Shown: in pieces, positions 8,846-16,957 of the stretch
Layout: each line of letters starts with the position of its first letter
Numbering within the stretch: position 1 is the stretch's first letter
DNA from: CAZHOS01 sp964534605
Lineage (GTDB): Bacteria > Patescibacteriota > Saccharimonadia > Saccharimonadales > VXPC01
Reading direction: 5' to 3'
Length of the DNA: 64,000 nt
Assembly: GCA_964534605.1 (NCBI GenBank)
Contig: CAZHOS010000001.1
Location: 1 to 64,000 of the forward strand
The notes under the pieces: model-generated
What the model saw: only the letters and a program-made list of their open reading frames with translations
Told to the model about the DNA's origin: nothing
Databases searched by the model: none
Translations under genes and position numbers: made by a program

Positions 8846-8870
8846 AAGCTTTATGTGCTGTTAAGTGTTG

Positions 8871-9074
8871 TTACTTCTTGCGTTCTTTGACGACGTTGCG
8901 GCCAAGGTTCTTCTTGGTTTCTTTGTATTCTGCAACTTTACGAGCGATTGGATCGTATTTCTTGAGAACTATAGGATCTGGTGTATTGAGCGTGTTTTTG
9001 CGCGTGTAGCGACGATGGCCAGATAGATTACTGACTAGACCTACTAAAACTCGTTTGGATTTACTTTTTGCCAT
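8871..9074 (-). CDS. rpmG: 50S ribosomal protein L33, zinc-free form
   Basis: 67-aa L33, recognised from MAKSKSKRVLVGLVS, HRRYTRKNTLNTPDPI and LKKYDPIARKVAEYKETK. The two CxxC pairs that bind zinc in C+ L33 proteins are absent; the usual second pair is replaced in YDPIARK. A basic tail (NLGRNVVKERKK) extends the usual length by roughly a dozen residues. It is a single gene with its own promoter (9086-9114) and no Shine-Dalgarno. The predicted 5' leader is only about 4-5 nt. Binds 23S rRNA near the E site. Confidence 0.93.
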   Translation of the reverse strand: MAKSKSKRVLVGLVSNLSGHRRYTRKNTLNTPDPIVLKKYDPIARKVAEYKETKKNLGRNVVKERKK

Positions 9075-9085
9075 AACAGATGTAA

Positions 9086-9114
9086 ATACTACCAGTAACT
9101 TCTTAAAAATGCAA
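9086..9114 (-). promoter_or_regulatory. rpmG promoter
   Basis: TTGCAT (9109-9114), 17 bases, TAGTAT (9086-9091) on the minus strand. Eleven bases separate the -10 from the ATG. Confidence 0.6.
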
Positions 9115-9126
9115 CACTTTCTGTCC

Positions 9127-9132
9127 TAGAAT
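9127..9132 (+). promoter_or_regulatory. -10 element of the 137-aa membrane protein gene
   Basis: TAGAAT ends exactly 6 bases before the ATG at 9139 and no Shine-Dalgarno is present. It is arranged divergently with the rpmG promoter. Confidence 0.5.
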
Positions 9133-9138
9133 ACGCTT

Positions 9139-9552
9139 ATGAAAAACATTTTAAAATCAGTGGTCAAAGGATGCATAGATGCATCTTTTCTTTGGGTACC
9201 GCTGATTACATCAGCAATCTTTGTAGGTGCGCTATACGGTTTTGTCTTTGCAACTTCATCAGACATACAGATACTACTAGCGGTGGAGACTACGTACGGA
9301 GGAGACTTGGACAGTACTCAAGTAGCTGCAGCAAACACAACCATAAGTGGTATTATCAACTGGCTGTCCATAGCATCGTCCTACCTGCTTATAATCCCTT
9401 TTGTTTACAGCTTAGTGAGATTATGCACCGCATATGCGAAGACAAATCTTATCGAACACCGGTGGTTCACTGTGATGTTCATAAGTGGATGGATACTGTT
9501 ACTAAACATGTTTTCTCAATCAATTGTGCGTCAGGTTTTGGCTACTATATAA
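9139..9552 (+). CDS. three-TM membrane protein, unknown
   Basis: I do not recognise the family. The 137-aa protein has hydrophobic segments at about residues 17-37, 70-92 and 107-127. The first two are linked by a polar stretch (TTYGGDLDSTQVAAANTT) that is probably outside the membrane, and the C-terminus is short. It is divergent from rpmG with only 64 bp between the start codons. The stop overlaps the left arm of a strong terminator. Predicted leaderless from the -10 at 9127-9132. Confidence 0.6.
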   Translation: MKNILKSVVKGCIDASFLWVPLITSAIFVGALYGFVFATSSDIQILLAVETTYGGDLDSTQVAAANTTISGIINWLSIASSYLLIIPFVYSLVRLCTAYAKTNLIEHRWFTVMFISGWILLLNMFSQSIVRQVLATI

Positions 9553-9578
9553 AAAACCCTGATCGATCAGGGTTTTTT
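9551..9578. terminator. bidirectional intrinsic terminator
   Basis: A perfect 28-base palindrome, AAAAAACCCTGATC followed by its exact complement. It ends in T6 on both strands and separates the membrane protein gene from the convergent tRNA-Thr. Confidence 0.9.
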
Positions 9579-9580
9579 AC

Positions 9581-9655
9581 TGGAGCCGCGTCCGGGATTT
9601 GAACCCGGGACCTCACCCTTACCATGGGTGCGCTCTACCCCTGAGCTAACGCGGC
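9581..9655 (-). tRNA. tRNA-Thr(GGT)
   Basis: Full cloverleaf on the minus strand. Acceptor GCCGCGT pairs with ACGCGGC. Anticodon stem CACCC/GGGTG encloses loop ATGGTAA, giving anticodon GGT for ACC codons. T-arm is CCGGG-TTCAAAT-CCCGG, and the 3' CCA is encoded. The discriminator is T. Confidence 0.95.
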
Positions 9656-9775
9656 ATCAACCCGACTATTTAACACTAGTAAGAACACTCAAGTCAACCT
9701 CAAACTAAGCACATTTAGCCAAAAGGCGGAATTTCCTTGCGATAGCAGGAAGATTACGCGTTATTTGGATTAAGG

Positions 9776-9781
9776 TATACT
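9776..9781 (+). promoter_or_regulatory. -10 element of the exonuclease operon
   Basis: TATACT ends 6 bases before the ATG at 9788. Only GGGTTT lies between, so the mRNA is expected to start on the codon. Confidence 0.5.
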
Positions 9782-9787
9782 GGGTTT

Positions 9788-10387
9788 ATGATAATTGTAG
9801 ATATAGAGACTACTGGGCTCGACGTGAGCACGCATGGGCTGCTAAGCATCGGGGCGATAGACATGCGTGCCCCTAGCAGGCGGTTTTATCAGGAGGCTCG
9901 GATGCACGAAGACGATGCTTACGACCCGGAATCTACAAAAGTTAATGGGTTTGACCTTGCTGCTGCCAGAGATCAGTCTAAGCAGTCACGAAGCTCTTTG
10001 TTACGTAACTTTGCCGACTGGTTTGACTCGCGCCAGGTTAAGGTCGTGGGAGGACTGCATATCCAGGCGTTTGACGTGCCCTTCCTTAACCACAAGGCAG
10101 AACAATCCAGAGTATCGCTAAAGCTTAAGAAGCGTACCATAGACCTGCACACGCTAGCCTACGCCAATATGAGTAAGCGCAAAAAGATTGTTCCCTTAAC
10201 CGATGGTTGGAGCGTTATGGATACCGACGTGATATTCCCCTACTGCGGTCTACCTAAACAGAGTCCCCCGCACCATGCCCTAAAGGATGCTATGTGGGAG
10301 GCAGAGGCTATGTATAGGCTGATGCACGGCAAGAAACTACTCAAGCAATTCGATAACTACGCTGTTCCTAGCTACCTTAGAAAATGA
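9788..10387 (+). CDS. 3'-5' exonuclease, DnaQ/RNase T superfamily
   Basis: 199-aa DEDDh exonuclease. ExoI is VDIETTGLD with catalytic Asp5 and Glu7. ExoII is HIQAFDVPFLNH around residue 98. ExoIII is HHALKDAMWEA with the His and Asp around 160-165. It has no polymerase or other domain. It is therefore either a free-standing proofreading-type or repair exonuclease or an RNA-trimming enzyme; sequence alone does not decide. It heads a three-gene run: its TGA overlaps the next ATG by 4 bases (ATGA). Predicted leaderless. Confidence 0.85.
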   Translation: MIIVDIETTGLDVSTHGLLSIGAIDMRAPSRRFYQEARMHEDDAYDPESTKVNGFDLAAARDQSKQSRSSLLRNFADWFDSRQVKVVGGLHIQAFDVPFLNHKAEQSRVSLKLKKRTIDLHTLAYANMSKRKKIVPLTDGWSVMDTDVIFPYCGLPKQSPPHHALKDAMWEAEAMYRLMHGKKLLKQFDNYAVPSYLRK

Positions 10388-10947
10388 ACACGCCTAACTC
10401 TATCTTTGCTGCAGGATATGCGTATTTCCTAAAAGATGACGAAAGAGCTGCGGTACAAACCATTGCCGATGCACTGCCCTCCGAGTTAGACAGAATTAGC
10501 TCCCAGGATTATCACATAACCCTATTAAAGCTGGTGCTCGGTGGCGCTGCCAGAATCAATAAAGAGTATTACAAGAAACACGAAGATATCTACCTCCGTA
10601 GACTACGCGGCGTTGCAGAAACATCTGCGCCTTTTGAGATCACGTTTGATACTTTTGGAGTGAGCGACGATGCGATATTCCTCTATACGCTAGACGAGAG
10701 GGTACAACAACTCCGAGATCGCTTACACAAAGATCTACCAGTGCTTGAGCCATATACATATACCAATAACTTTGCCCATGTCACCCTGGCTAGACTTACG
10801 ACCAGCGACGACAAAAACTCGCTTAAGAGACAGCTAGAGGCCACGAAACCCTCTGCCAAAATTACCTTGTCACGGATAAGTATCTTGCATTGCAATAACC
10901 TTATGGCAGAACATAGCGAGATACATGGGGCGGAATTACATGGATAG
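10384..10947 (+). CDS. 2H phosphoesterase (2'-5' RNA ligase-like)
   Basis: 187-aa member of the 2H phosphoesterase superfamily, defined by two HxT/S motifs. Here they are HIT at residues 44-46 (DYHITLLKL) and HVT at 132-134 (AHVTLARL), the normal spacing of about 90 residues. Such proteins open 2',3'-cyclic phosphates or join and split 2'-5' RNA linkages. Position between an exonuclease and a tRNA-editing protein fits RNA metabolism (inference). It overlaps the exonuclease by 4 bases and the next gene by 8 bases. Confidence 0.8.
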   Translation: MNTPNSIFAAGYAYFLKDDERAAVQTIADALPSELDRISSQDYHITLLKLVLGGAARINKEYYKKHEDIYLRRLRGVAETSAPFEITFDTFGVSDDAIFLYTLDERVQQLRDRLHKDLPVLEPYTYTNNFAHVTLARLTTSDDKNSLKRQLEATKPSAKITLSRISILHCNNLMAEHSEIHGAELHG

Positions 10948-11413
10948 TTGCCGTGCGTATCTAGATAAGATAGGCGTAAAATACGACCTGATCAAACACA
11001 AGCCTGTCTATACTATAGAAGAAGCTATGGTCGAGATACCTGGTAGGACTGAAATTAAGAATCTTTTTCTACAGAACGACAAGGGCTCTGAATACTACCT
11101 GGTGCTCATGCCAGGATTAAAGCGACTAGATCTAAAAAGCTTATCCACCAAGCTGAACGCCAAAAAGCTCCGCTTTGCAAGCCCCGTAAAGCTAGAAGCT
11201 ATGTTAGGTGTAAAACCAGGTTCGGTAAGTTTGTTTTGTTGCCTAAGGGATGAGAGCAAAGACGTTAAAATTGTCATAGATAAAGATCTGTTTCAGGAAG
11301 AAGAGATTGGATTCCACCCAATAGTGAATACAGCTACTATTTTTATGAACCAAGAAGGTTTTAAAAAACTACTAGACAGCTTCCAGCAAACGGTAGTTTA
11401 CACAATCACTTAA
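10940..11413 (+). CDS. YbaK/ProX-type aminoacyl-tRNA deacylase
   Basis: 157-aa single-domain editing protein of the YbaK/ProX family, which hydrolyses mischarged aminoacyl-tRNAs. It has the family layout: KYDLIKHKPVYTIEEA at the start, KNLFLQNDKGSEYYLVLM with the conserved Lys-Asn-Leu-Phe-Leu strand, LSTKLNAKKLRFASPVKLEAMLGVKPGSVS, and the FHPIVNTATIFM strand. I chose the ATG at 10940 because GGGGCGG sits 6 bases upstream; an in-frame ATG at 10925 is also possible. It resembles ProX (Ala-tRNA-Pro editing) more than YbaK, but specificity is not certain. Confidence 0.82.
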   Translation: MDSCRAYLDKIGVKYDLIKHKPVYTIEEAMVEIPGRTEIKNLFLQNDKGSEYYLVLMPGLKRLDLKSLSTKLNAKKLRFASPVKLEAMLGVKPGSVSLFCCLRDESKDVKIVIDKDLFQEEEIGFHPIVNTATIFMNQEGFKKLLDSFQQTVVYTIT

Positions 11414-11438
11414 AAAAGCACCCATAAGGATGCTTTTT
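11412..11438. terminator. intrinsic terminator
   Basis: AAAAAGCAxCC, ATAA loop, GGxTGCTTTTT, with one mismatch. It ends the exonuclease operon and faces the convergent tRNA-Thr. Confidence 0.85.
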
Positions 11439-11440
11439 AT

Positions 11441-11516
11441 TGGAGCCGGTGATGGGATTCGAACCCGCGACCCACTGTTTACAAAACAGTTGCTCTAACC
11501 CCTGAGCTACACCGGC
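11441..11516 (-). tRNA. tRNA-Thr(TGT)
   Basis: Acceptor GCCGGTG/CACCGGC, anticodon stem ACTGT/ACAGT, loop TTTGTAA, anticodon TGT for ACA codons, encoded CCA. The T-stem GCGGG/CCCAT is imperfect, with one C.A mismatch and one G.U pair. That is unlike the perfect T-stem of the Thr(GGT) gene. Confidence 0.92.
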
Positions 11517-11579
11517 AATACCACTAATATACATTGGCTCGGGCTTTATATCAATAAGTGTGACCAAGCTGCACCTAGC

Positions 11580-11665
11580 TGGTGCAGGGAGAGGGATTCG
11601 AACCCCCGAAGGCATAAGCCAACAGGTTTACAGCCTGTCGTGTTTGACCGCTTCACTATCCCTGC
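11580..11665 (-). tRNA. tRNA-Tyr(GTA)
   Basis: Class II tRNA with a long variable arm. Acceptor GCAGGGA/TCCCTGC, anticodon stem ACAGG/CCTGT, loop CTGTAAA, anticodon GTA, T-loop TTCGAAT, encoded ACCA end. It lies just downstream of the TPR gene. Confidence 0.95.
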
Positions 11666-11707
11666 ACAACTGTAATAATATACACCTATAGTTGACTTTC
11701 TTCAACG

Positions 11708-12358
11708 CTAAACGACGGCTTTGGCGGGTCTTTTGGTGCGTGTTCTCTTTTTACTGAGTATGACTTTTTTGAGTCGGCGTTCTGTCTGTTTAGCTTCTTT
11801 GTCCATGTCTCTTGTTTGGTAGGCGCGTAGCAATAGATTAAGTGTTTCTTGGTTAGGCTCTAGCTCGCTAGCAATCTCTAGCTCTTCTAGCATCTCTGTA
11901 TCGCGGCCTATGCGCTCTAGCGTCTTGGCGTAGGCTATGTGCCTGGCTGCTAGCCGGTCTTCTAGCTCTAGGGCCTGCTTAAAGGCTATAGAGGCCTTCT
12001 CGTACTGTTCTGTCTCGTAGTATATAAGACCTAGGTTGTGTAGACTGCTTGCAGAGCGTTCCATCGTGCTAGCGATCTCGAAACAATCGATAGCGTCGTC
12101 GAATTCTTTTTGTTTTGCGTACAAAATGCCGAGCCTGTTGTAGGCAGCGGCGTTCTTTTCGTCAATTTTTAGGATGGTTAGTAGAGCCTTCTCGGCACGG
12201 ACTAGCTTGTCCTCCTTCATGCCTTTTTGGGCAACATCCCAGAGGCCAGTCAATCTGTTACTGATTCTTTTTGGGACTTCTTCGTGGGCTATTGGTGGGT
12301 TGGATACAATCCGGTAAGCAATAGCCCCTGTTATGATGATTAATATTAGCTCGAACAT
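11708..12358 (-). CDS. membrane-anchored TPR protein
   Basis: 216 aa. An N-terminal hydrophobic helix (about residues 2-18) anchors a cytoplasmic array of about four tetratricopeptide repeats between residues 45 and 190. NAAAYNRLGILYAKQKEFDDA and ASSLHNLGLIYYETEQYEKA are clear TPR helices. A Lys/Arg-rich tail (KKRTRTKRPAK) follows. TPR domains hold protein partners together; none can be named. It is last in the trpS-rluD-holB-TPR run, 30 bp after holB. Confidence 0.8.
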   Translation of the reverse strand: MFELILIIITGAIAYRIVSNPPIAHEEVPKRISNRLTGLWDVAQKGMKEDKLVRAEKALLTILKIDEKNAAAYNRLGILYAKQKEFDDAIDCFEIASTMERSASSLHNLGLIYYETEQYEKASIAFKQALELEDRLAARHIAYAKTLERIGRDTEMLEELEIASELEPNQETLNLLLRAYQTRDMDKEAKQTERRLKKVILSKKRTRTKRPAKAVV

Positions 12359-12388
12359 TAGATATATTTTACCACGATAAGGTTCTTC

Positions 12389-13219
12389 TTACAGCTCTAG
12401 AGACAGCTTGCTGGCTAGTAGCTTCTGGCTAATTCCAGAATGTAGATCTTTACGAATATTTTGCGTAGTAACGACGATATGCATCCATTTACGTGATCCT
12501 GCACTGTCCGACTTGGCGATTGAGCTGCGCATAGCCGCTGCAGATACTCGCACTAACCCTTCTAGTAAGTTGGACAGGTATTCTTTGCCGTCATTCTTGC
12601 GTAGGTGTAGCTGCCTATCAAGCGCGGTCATTCCTAGGAAGGCCTTGGATATCTGGACTTGGTCTTTGATAGTAGATTCTTTAGATTCCAGAATCTCGCG
12701 CAAGGCACCAGGCCAACCGTCCGCAATTGCATAGGCCTGGTCGAAGTCATGGTCGCTTGCATCGATAAAAATCTCGCGTAAGTCATGTTCTGATGGACGC
12801 CTTAGCTTTACAACTCGGCACCTAGACGTTATCGTGCCTAGTAAACTACCAGGACTGGATGTTGCCAGCACAAAATGTGTTTTATTAGCTGGCTCTTCTA
12901 GGTTTTTGAGTAGCGCGTTCTGTGCCTCTATCGTCAGCTTGTCTGCGTCATCGATAATTACAAGTCTTGGCTTCGTAGGATTAGACCTTGTTTGACTAAC
13001 CTGCCTTACCAGAGTGCGCATCGCATCTATCGTGCCCTCTTGCAATATGAGCGTCTCGCCGACCCTGGGGTTACGGCCGTACATGCTGCTTGTTAGATAC
13101 TTTATGGCTGTAGTTAAACCGCTGCCTACAGGGCCTGTTATTAACAAAGAGCCGCGCGGGTTAGTTGCAAAAGCAGACAGCAGCTCGTGGACTGTGTCAT
13201 TTAGGGCATATAGCTTCAT
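12389..13219 (-). CDS. holB: DNA polymerase III delta' subunit-like clamp loader protein
   Basis: 276-aa AAA+ protein of the clamp-loader type. It has LLITGPVGSGLTT at the P-loop position, where the usual Lys is Leu, then RLVIIDDADKLTIEAQNALLKNLEEP and TSRCRVVKLRRPS (the SRC arginine-finger motif). The lost P-loop Lys fits a non-ATPase delta'-type subunit that helps DnaX open the sliding clamp. It overlaps rluD by 4 bases (ATGA). Confidence 0.82.
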   Translation of the reverse strand: MKLYALNDTVHELLSAFATNPRGSLLITGPVGSGLTTAIKYLTSSMYGRNPRVGETLILQEGTIDAMRTLVRQVSQTRSNPTKPRLVIIDDADKLTIEAQNALLKNLEEPANKTHFVLATSSPGSLLGTITSRCRVVKLRRPSEHDLREIFIDASDHDFDQAYAIADGWPGALREILESKESTIKDQVQISKAFLGMTALDRQLHLRKNDGKEYLSNLLEGLVRVSAAAMRSSIAKSDSAGSRKWMHIVVTTQNIRKDLHSGISQKLLASKLSLEL

Positions 13220-14088
13220 GATGGCACCTCGAATTCTGGAGGTAGATCCGCTGTAATGGTTTTAGTACCGGTCCCATCAGGGTGCTGGAACGATATTGAC
13301 TCGGCATGCAGCATCAGTCTGCTAGCTGGCAGGTCACTATAAAAATCGTCGCCCATGATCGGTGCGTTAATACTGGCTAAATGTATGCGTATTTGGTGCG
13401 TTCGTCCTGTCTTTGGGCGCGCTTCGACCAGCATGGAATCTTTGCCGTACTTCAGTATTTCGTAGGTGGTTTGGGCTGGCTTGCCACTAGCATCTACACG
13501 GAAGAGCGAAGGTTTGGAGAGGTTACGCGTAATTGGCTTGTCAATAACGGCTGTTTTTGGGATCTTGTCGTTTAGTGTACAGACGGTCTTATAAACCTTC
13601 TGGACAGTACGGTTGCTAAACTGATCTTGCAAGGACTCTTTAGCTCGCTTGGTCTTGGCACAAACTATAACGCCACTCGTACCACGATCAAGCCTATGTA
13701 CTATGCCTGCGCGTATATCGTTCTCGGCAGCGTCTTGACGCAGCTTAGATCTGATAAAGGACGCTACAGATGCCTCGTCCCAGTAGCGCCCTCGGGCATG
13801 CGTAATTACACCGGCGGGTTTGTTGATGGCAATAATATCGTCATCCTCGTAAAGTACTGGTAGGTCGATATCTGGGATCTTGGCAAGATCTTCTGGATCG
13901 TAGTCGACCATTACTAGCCCTGGACGCTTTATCTTAAATCCGCTGGTAACTACCTTGCCGTCGTATGTCATGCGACCCTCTTTCGCCAAGCGTTTTATAT
14001 AGCTACGACTAAGGTCTGGTAAGTGTCGAGCTAACAGTACATCTATACGTTGCCCCACGTCGCTTGGCGATGTCGTAAAATCTATCAT
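13216..14088 (-). CDS. RluA/RluD family rRNA pseudouridine synthase
   Basis: 290 aa. An N-terminal S4 RNA-binding domain (about 12-75) is followed by the catalytic domain with IVHRLDRGTSGVIV, whose Asp is the nucleophile. INKPAGVITHA and RPKTGRTHQIRIHLA complete the family pattern. It isomerises uridines in 23S rRNA. RluD (helix 69) is likely from domain make-up, but RluA/RluC/RluD cannot be separated with certainty. It sits 2 bp after trpS and overlaps holB by 4 bp. Confidence 0.9.
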   Translation of the reverse strand: MIDFTTSPSDVGQRIDVLLARHLPDLSRSYIKRLAKEGRMTYDGKVVTSGFKIKRPGLVMVDYDPEDLAKIPDIDLPVLYEDDDIIAINKPAGVITHARGRYWDEASVASFIRSKLRQDAAENDIRAGIVHRLDRGTSGVIVCAKTKRAKESLQDQFSNRTVQKVYKTVCTLNDKIPKTAVIDKPITRNLSKPSLFRVDASGKPAQTTYEILKYGKDSMLVEARPKTGRTHQIRIHLASINAPIMGDDFYSDLPASRLMLHAESISFQHPDGTGTKTITADLPPEFEVPS

Positions 14089-14090
14089 GA

Positions 14091-15119
14091 CTAATCACGT
14101 AAGCCAATAGCACGCTGGACTTCGGTCAGTGTCTTGCTGGCAATGCTATTCATTTTTGCTTCGGATCTTTCTAGGTAGCTGATAAGCGCAGCGTCGTCTA
14201 CTTTGGCTACCTGTGCCTGTAGTTGCTCTAGGAACCCAGACACCTCTGCTGCTACGGCTTTTTTGAGATCACCGTAGCGTTCGCTCCCTTGCCACTGAGA
14301 TACTATATCGCTAACTAGCTTACCCTGCATGTACGCCAGGATGGTCAATAAGTTTGATATACCTGGCTGGTTATCCCAGTCTAGATTTATCGCCCCTATG
14401 CTATCGGTCTCTGCAGACATGATTTTTTTAACTGCAGCTGCAGGATCGTCAGTAAGCAGTATTGTGCCGGCAGGATCATCAATACTCTTGCTCATTTTTT
14501 TGTCAGGGTTACGCAGACTACGGATACGAGGGGCGTCCAGTCGTCCCACGAACTCTTGCTGCTTCTGAATCGATTCTGGAATCACAAGCTCTAGGCCGAA
14601 TTGATTGTTCATGCGCTCGGCAATTGTGCGTGTGAACTCTAGATGCTGGCGTTGATCGTCCCCAACTGGCACCCATCTGGCACCGTAGAGCAGAATATCT
14701 GCAGCCATCAAAGCCGGATAGCCAAACAGGCCTACAGAGACCCTGTCACCGTCTAGTTTAGAGCTCTTGTCTTTGAACTCTACCATCCTATTGAACTCAC
14801 CGAAGCCAGTGAAGTTCATGAGTATCCAGGTAAGCTCGCTGTGGGCTGGTATGCGGCTCTGTCTGTACATATGTACATTTGGATTCTCTAGAGGTATACC
14901 AGCAGCTACAAACAGCCTCAGATTATCCATTGTCTGTTTATGGAATGCACTATGGTCTATTGGTGTCGTAAAACTATGGAGGTCTGGCGCAAAAATATTA
15001 ATCTGATAATCTGCTGCTTTGTTAGTAGCAAAATCTATCATTGGCCGCAGGGCACCTATGTAGTTACCGAGATGATAATCCCCGTTAGTCCTAAGCCCTG
15101 TAAGTACTGTGTCCATCAT
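14091..15119 (-). CDS. trpS: tryptophanyl-tRNA synthetase
   Basis: 342-aa class I synthetase charging tRNA-Trp. The HIGH-type motif is YHLGNYIGA, the substrate loop region is VPVGDDQRQHLEFTR, and the KMSKS loop is KKMSKSIDDPAG. Normal bacterial length. Two Met codons open the frame (ATGATG). The first is 6 bases from a good -10 (15126-15131), so the transcript is predicted to be leaderless. It leads the operon trpS-rluD-holB-TPR. Confidence 0.96.
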   Translation of the reverse strand: MMDTVLTGLRTNGDYHLGNYIGALRPMIDFATNKAADYQINIFAPDLHSFTTPIDHSAFHKQTMDNLRLFVAAGIPLENPNVHMYRQSRIPAHSELTWILMNFTGFGEFNRMVEFKDKSSKLDGDRVSVGLFGYPALMAADILLYGARWVPVGDDQRQHLEFTRTIAERMNNQFGLELVIPESIQKQQEFVGRLDAPRIRSLRNPDKKMSKSIDDPAGTILLTDDPAAAVKKIMSAETDSIGAINLDWDNQPGISNLLTILAYMQGKLVSDIVSQWQGSERYGDLKKAVAAEVSGFLEQLQAQVAKVDDAALISYLERSEAKMNSIASKTLTEVQRAIGLRD

Positions 15120-15125
15120 TAGTAT

Positions 15126-15155
15126 ATTCTATCATTCAAGATCAAGATGCGGCAA
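15126..15155 (-). promoter_or_regulatory. trpS promoter, predicted leaderless
   Basis: TTGCCG (15150-15155), 18 bases, TAGAAT (15126-15131) on the minus strand, with exactly 6 bases to the ATG and no Shine-Dalgarno. Confidence 0.6.
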
Positions 15156-15194
15156 TCATCGGTATCTAGTGCTCTATAAGTACAGGAATGGCAT

Positions 15195-15944
15195 TTACCG
15201 TATTGTTGGAGTGTCCCTTTGCATATTAGTGTAAAGGAGTCTACGTTTGGCCGTTTGCACCATCCGCACCTGTGTTGCCGGTTCTGCATCTCGCCCGTAC
15301 ATGTCGTTAACCCTATATGCGGCTTCGAGTACATCGCCAAGTGATTCGTTTCCAGAGTCGGTAGCTTTAAAGCCCATACTGTGTAGCATCTTTATAAAAC
15401 CATGGTCTTCTGAGGGTGAGGGGTATATCGTCGCAGCTTGCTCTGGCAGGGCGAACTTAGCCAAATGTTTAGACAGCATATATCTTTTGGTCCGCAGCCT
15501 TCTTCGAGGAGACTCTGTATGTTCAGGACTTAATGTTAGCCCGCCTATCCATAGGTAGTTCTTGGTCGGTACAAAGAATCTTTTGTAGTGTCTGGCAATC
15601 ACGTCGCCAGAAGTATTATTGGCGCTATATACCATGCCTGATAGCTCGCTTGAAGGACCTCTTGCTAATAAAGAGAAGGCTGATTTACCAAACCTTTGAT
15701 TTTGTAGGAACCTACGACCTCTTTCGAGATTTGGGTGTTTATGCCGATTTTCGTAGGCGTTTATTTTTGCTATTATGCCATAATCTGCATGCTCTCTGTC
15801 TACAAAATAGCCGACTTCTGCTTCTGTTCTATTTGGGCAATCGTTGGTTTCTGATACTATGGCTATCTCGCGTAGTTTACGCCATTCCTCTGAAGAAATC
15901 TCGTTAGATTTAGCGTGCCTTATTTTGTTGTGCGTCATAGACAT
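15195..15944 (-). CDS. hypothetical protein, possibly GNAT-like
   Basis: 249 aa, soluble and basic. I do not recognise it firmly. The middle (SELSGMVYSANN to YLWIGGLTLSPEH) and the later HGFIKMLHSMGFKAT resemble the beta-4/beta-5 strands and the terminal MGF turn of GNAT acyltransferases. The usual acetyl-CoA loop is here SPRRRLRTKRYMLSKHLAKFA, an Arg-rich version that is not convincing. TTAGGAG is 9 bases before the ATG, so it is translated with a leader. It lies between rpsI and trpS on the same strand. Confidence 0.55.
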   Translation of the reverse strand: MSMTHNKIRHAKSNEISSEEWRKLREIAIVSETNDCPNRTEAEVGYFVDREHADYGIIAKINAYENRHKHPNLERGRRFLQNQRFGKSAFSLLARGPSSELSGMVYSANNTSGDVIARHYKRFFVPTKNYLWIGGLTLSPEHTESPRRRLRTKRYMLSKHLAKFALPEQAATIYPSPSEDHGFIKMLHSMGFKATDSGNESLGDVLEAAYRVNDMYGRDAEPATQVRMVQTAKRRLLYTNMQRDTPTIR

Positions 15945-15958
15945 ATTATATTTCTCCT

Positions 15959-15982
15959 AAAGACACCCAGGAGTGTATCTTT
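15959..15982. terminator. weak hairpin, possible rpsI terminator
   Basis: AAAGACAC pairs with GTGT-A-TCTTT with one bulge and a 6-base loop. It lies past rpsI and just upstream of the next gene's Shine-Dalgarno. The T-run is short, so termination may be partial. Confidence 0.4.
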
Positions 15983-16113
15983 AAGCTTTGCTTGCTAATG
16001 GGTGTAGATGTGTAAGGTTGGTTAGCAATTTCTCGATAAGAGTCCACAAAGGACATGTGCAAATGGCGCTCTGACTGCGGTTTGACTCCGAAGACGAACG
16101 AGAATCGCCCAAA

Positions 16114-16509
16114 CTAACGCTTGGTGAATTGGCGCTGCTTACGAGCACCCTTAAGGCCGAACTTCTTGCGTTCTTTCTTACGAGGGTCACGGCCGAGAAG
16201 GTCTGCACGGCGTAGTGTGCCACGCAAGTCTTCGTTCATGGCGGCTAGAGCCTTGGCAATACCAAGCTGGATCGCCTCTGCTTGACCCTTGTGGCCACCA
16301 CCGTCTACTTTAACAGTAACGTCGAATTCGCCTTCTTTGCTAAGTGCAGCGAATGGTTTTGTAAGTTCGCTAATCAGGTAGTTGCTGCTAGCAAAATAGT
16401 CTTCGGCAGAAACGTTATTGATAGTTATTTTGCCTTTGCCCTTCATCACACGCGTGCGTGCTGTAGCTGACTTACGTCGGCCAAGTCCGTAAAAATATGT
16501 GTCTGCCAT
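16114..16509 (-). CDS. rpsI: 30S ribosomal protein S9
   Basis: 131 aa. FYGLGRRKSATARTRVM at the start, VDGGGHKGQAEAIQLGIAKAL in the core, and the universal C-terminal GARKQRQFTKR tail that reaches toward the P-site tRNA. The stop codon of rplM is 1 bp upstream, so the pair is co-translated. Last gene of the infA-to-rpsI transcription unit. Confidence 0.97.
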   Translation of the reverse strand: MADTYFYGLGRRKSATARTRVMKGKGKITINNVSAEDYFASSNYLISELTKPFAALSKEGEFDVTVKVDGGGHKGQAEAIQLGIAKALAAMNEDLRGTLRRADLLGRDPRKKERKKFGLKGARKQRQFTKR

Positions 16510-16510
16510 A

Positions 16511-16957
16511 TTAAGCCTTCTTTCCTGTCTTTATAGTCATCTCTTTTGGCTGCTGCGGGGCATGCGTATGTTCTGCATCCTTGTAGATTTTTAGTCGTTC
16601 TAGACGGCCATTAGACAGCTTGTTCTTTGGTAGCATGCCTTTAACGGCGTCAGAGATGAGTTTGCGTGAGTCTAGTTCGCGCTGCTCGGCGGCGGTACGC
16701 TCTTTGAGGTTACCGATGTAGCCACTGTGACGGTAGTAGACCTTGCCTTCCTCTTTGGCTCCCGTTAGGGCGACTTTGTCAGAGTTGATGACTACGATGT
16801 AGTCGCCGCCGTCTGTGTGTGGGGTGTAGGTAGGCTTATGCTTACCTATTAGCCTACGAGAAACTTCTGTAGATAAGCGACCAAGTGGTATATCTGTAGC
16901 ATCTACGACATACCATGTACGCGTAACGTCAGCAGGCTTTTGCGAGAAAGTCTTCAT
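16511..16957 (-). CDS. rplM: 50S ribosomal protein L13
   Basis: 148 aa. TWYVVDATDIPLGRLSTEVSRRLIGKHKPTYTPH and GDYIVVINSDKVALTG are diagnostic, and a GMLPKNKLSNGRLERLKIYKDAEHTHAPQQP end is present. Its ATG shares a base with the rplQ stop region. It is paired with rpsI as in most bacteria, but here the pair is appended to the alpha operon. Confidence 0.97.
   Translation of the reverse strand: MKTFSQKPADVTRTWYVVDATDIPLGRLSTEVSRRLIGKHKPTYTPHTDGGDYIVVINSDKVALTGAKEEGKVYYRHSGYIGNLKERTAAEQRELDSRKLISDAVKGMLPKNKLSNGRLERLKIYKDAEHTHAPQQPKEMTIKTGKKA

Noticed and set aside
9171..9602. 143-aa ORF over the 137-aa membrane protein gene
   Set aside because: It reads through the terminator and into tRNA-Thr; the other frame has clear membrane helices and the correct promoter spacing.
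15981..16223. 80-aa minus-strand ORF overlapping rpsI
   Set aside because: Mostly antiparallel-frame shadow of the S9 C-terminus, Ser-rich with no start signal.
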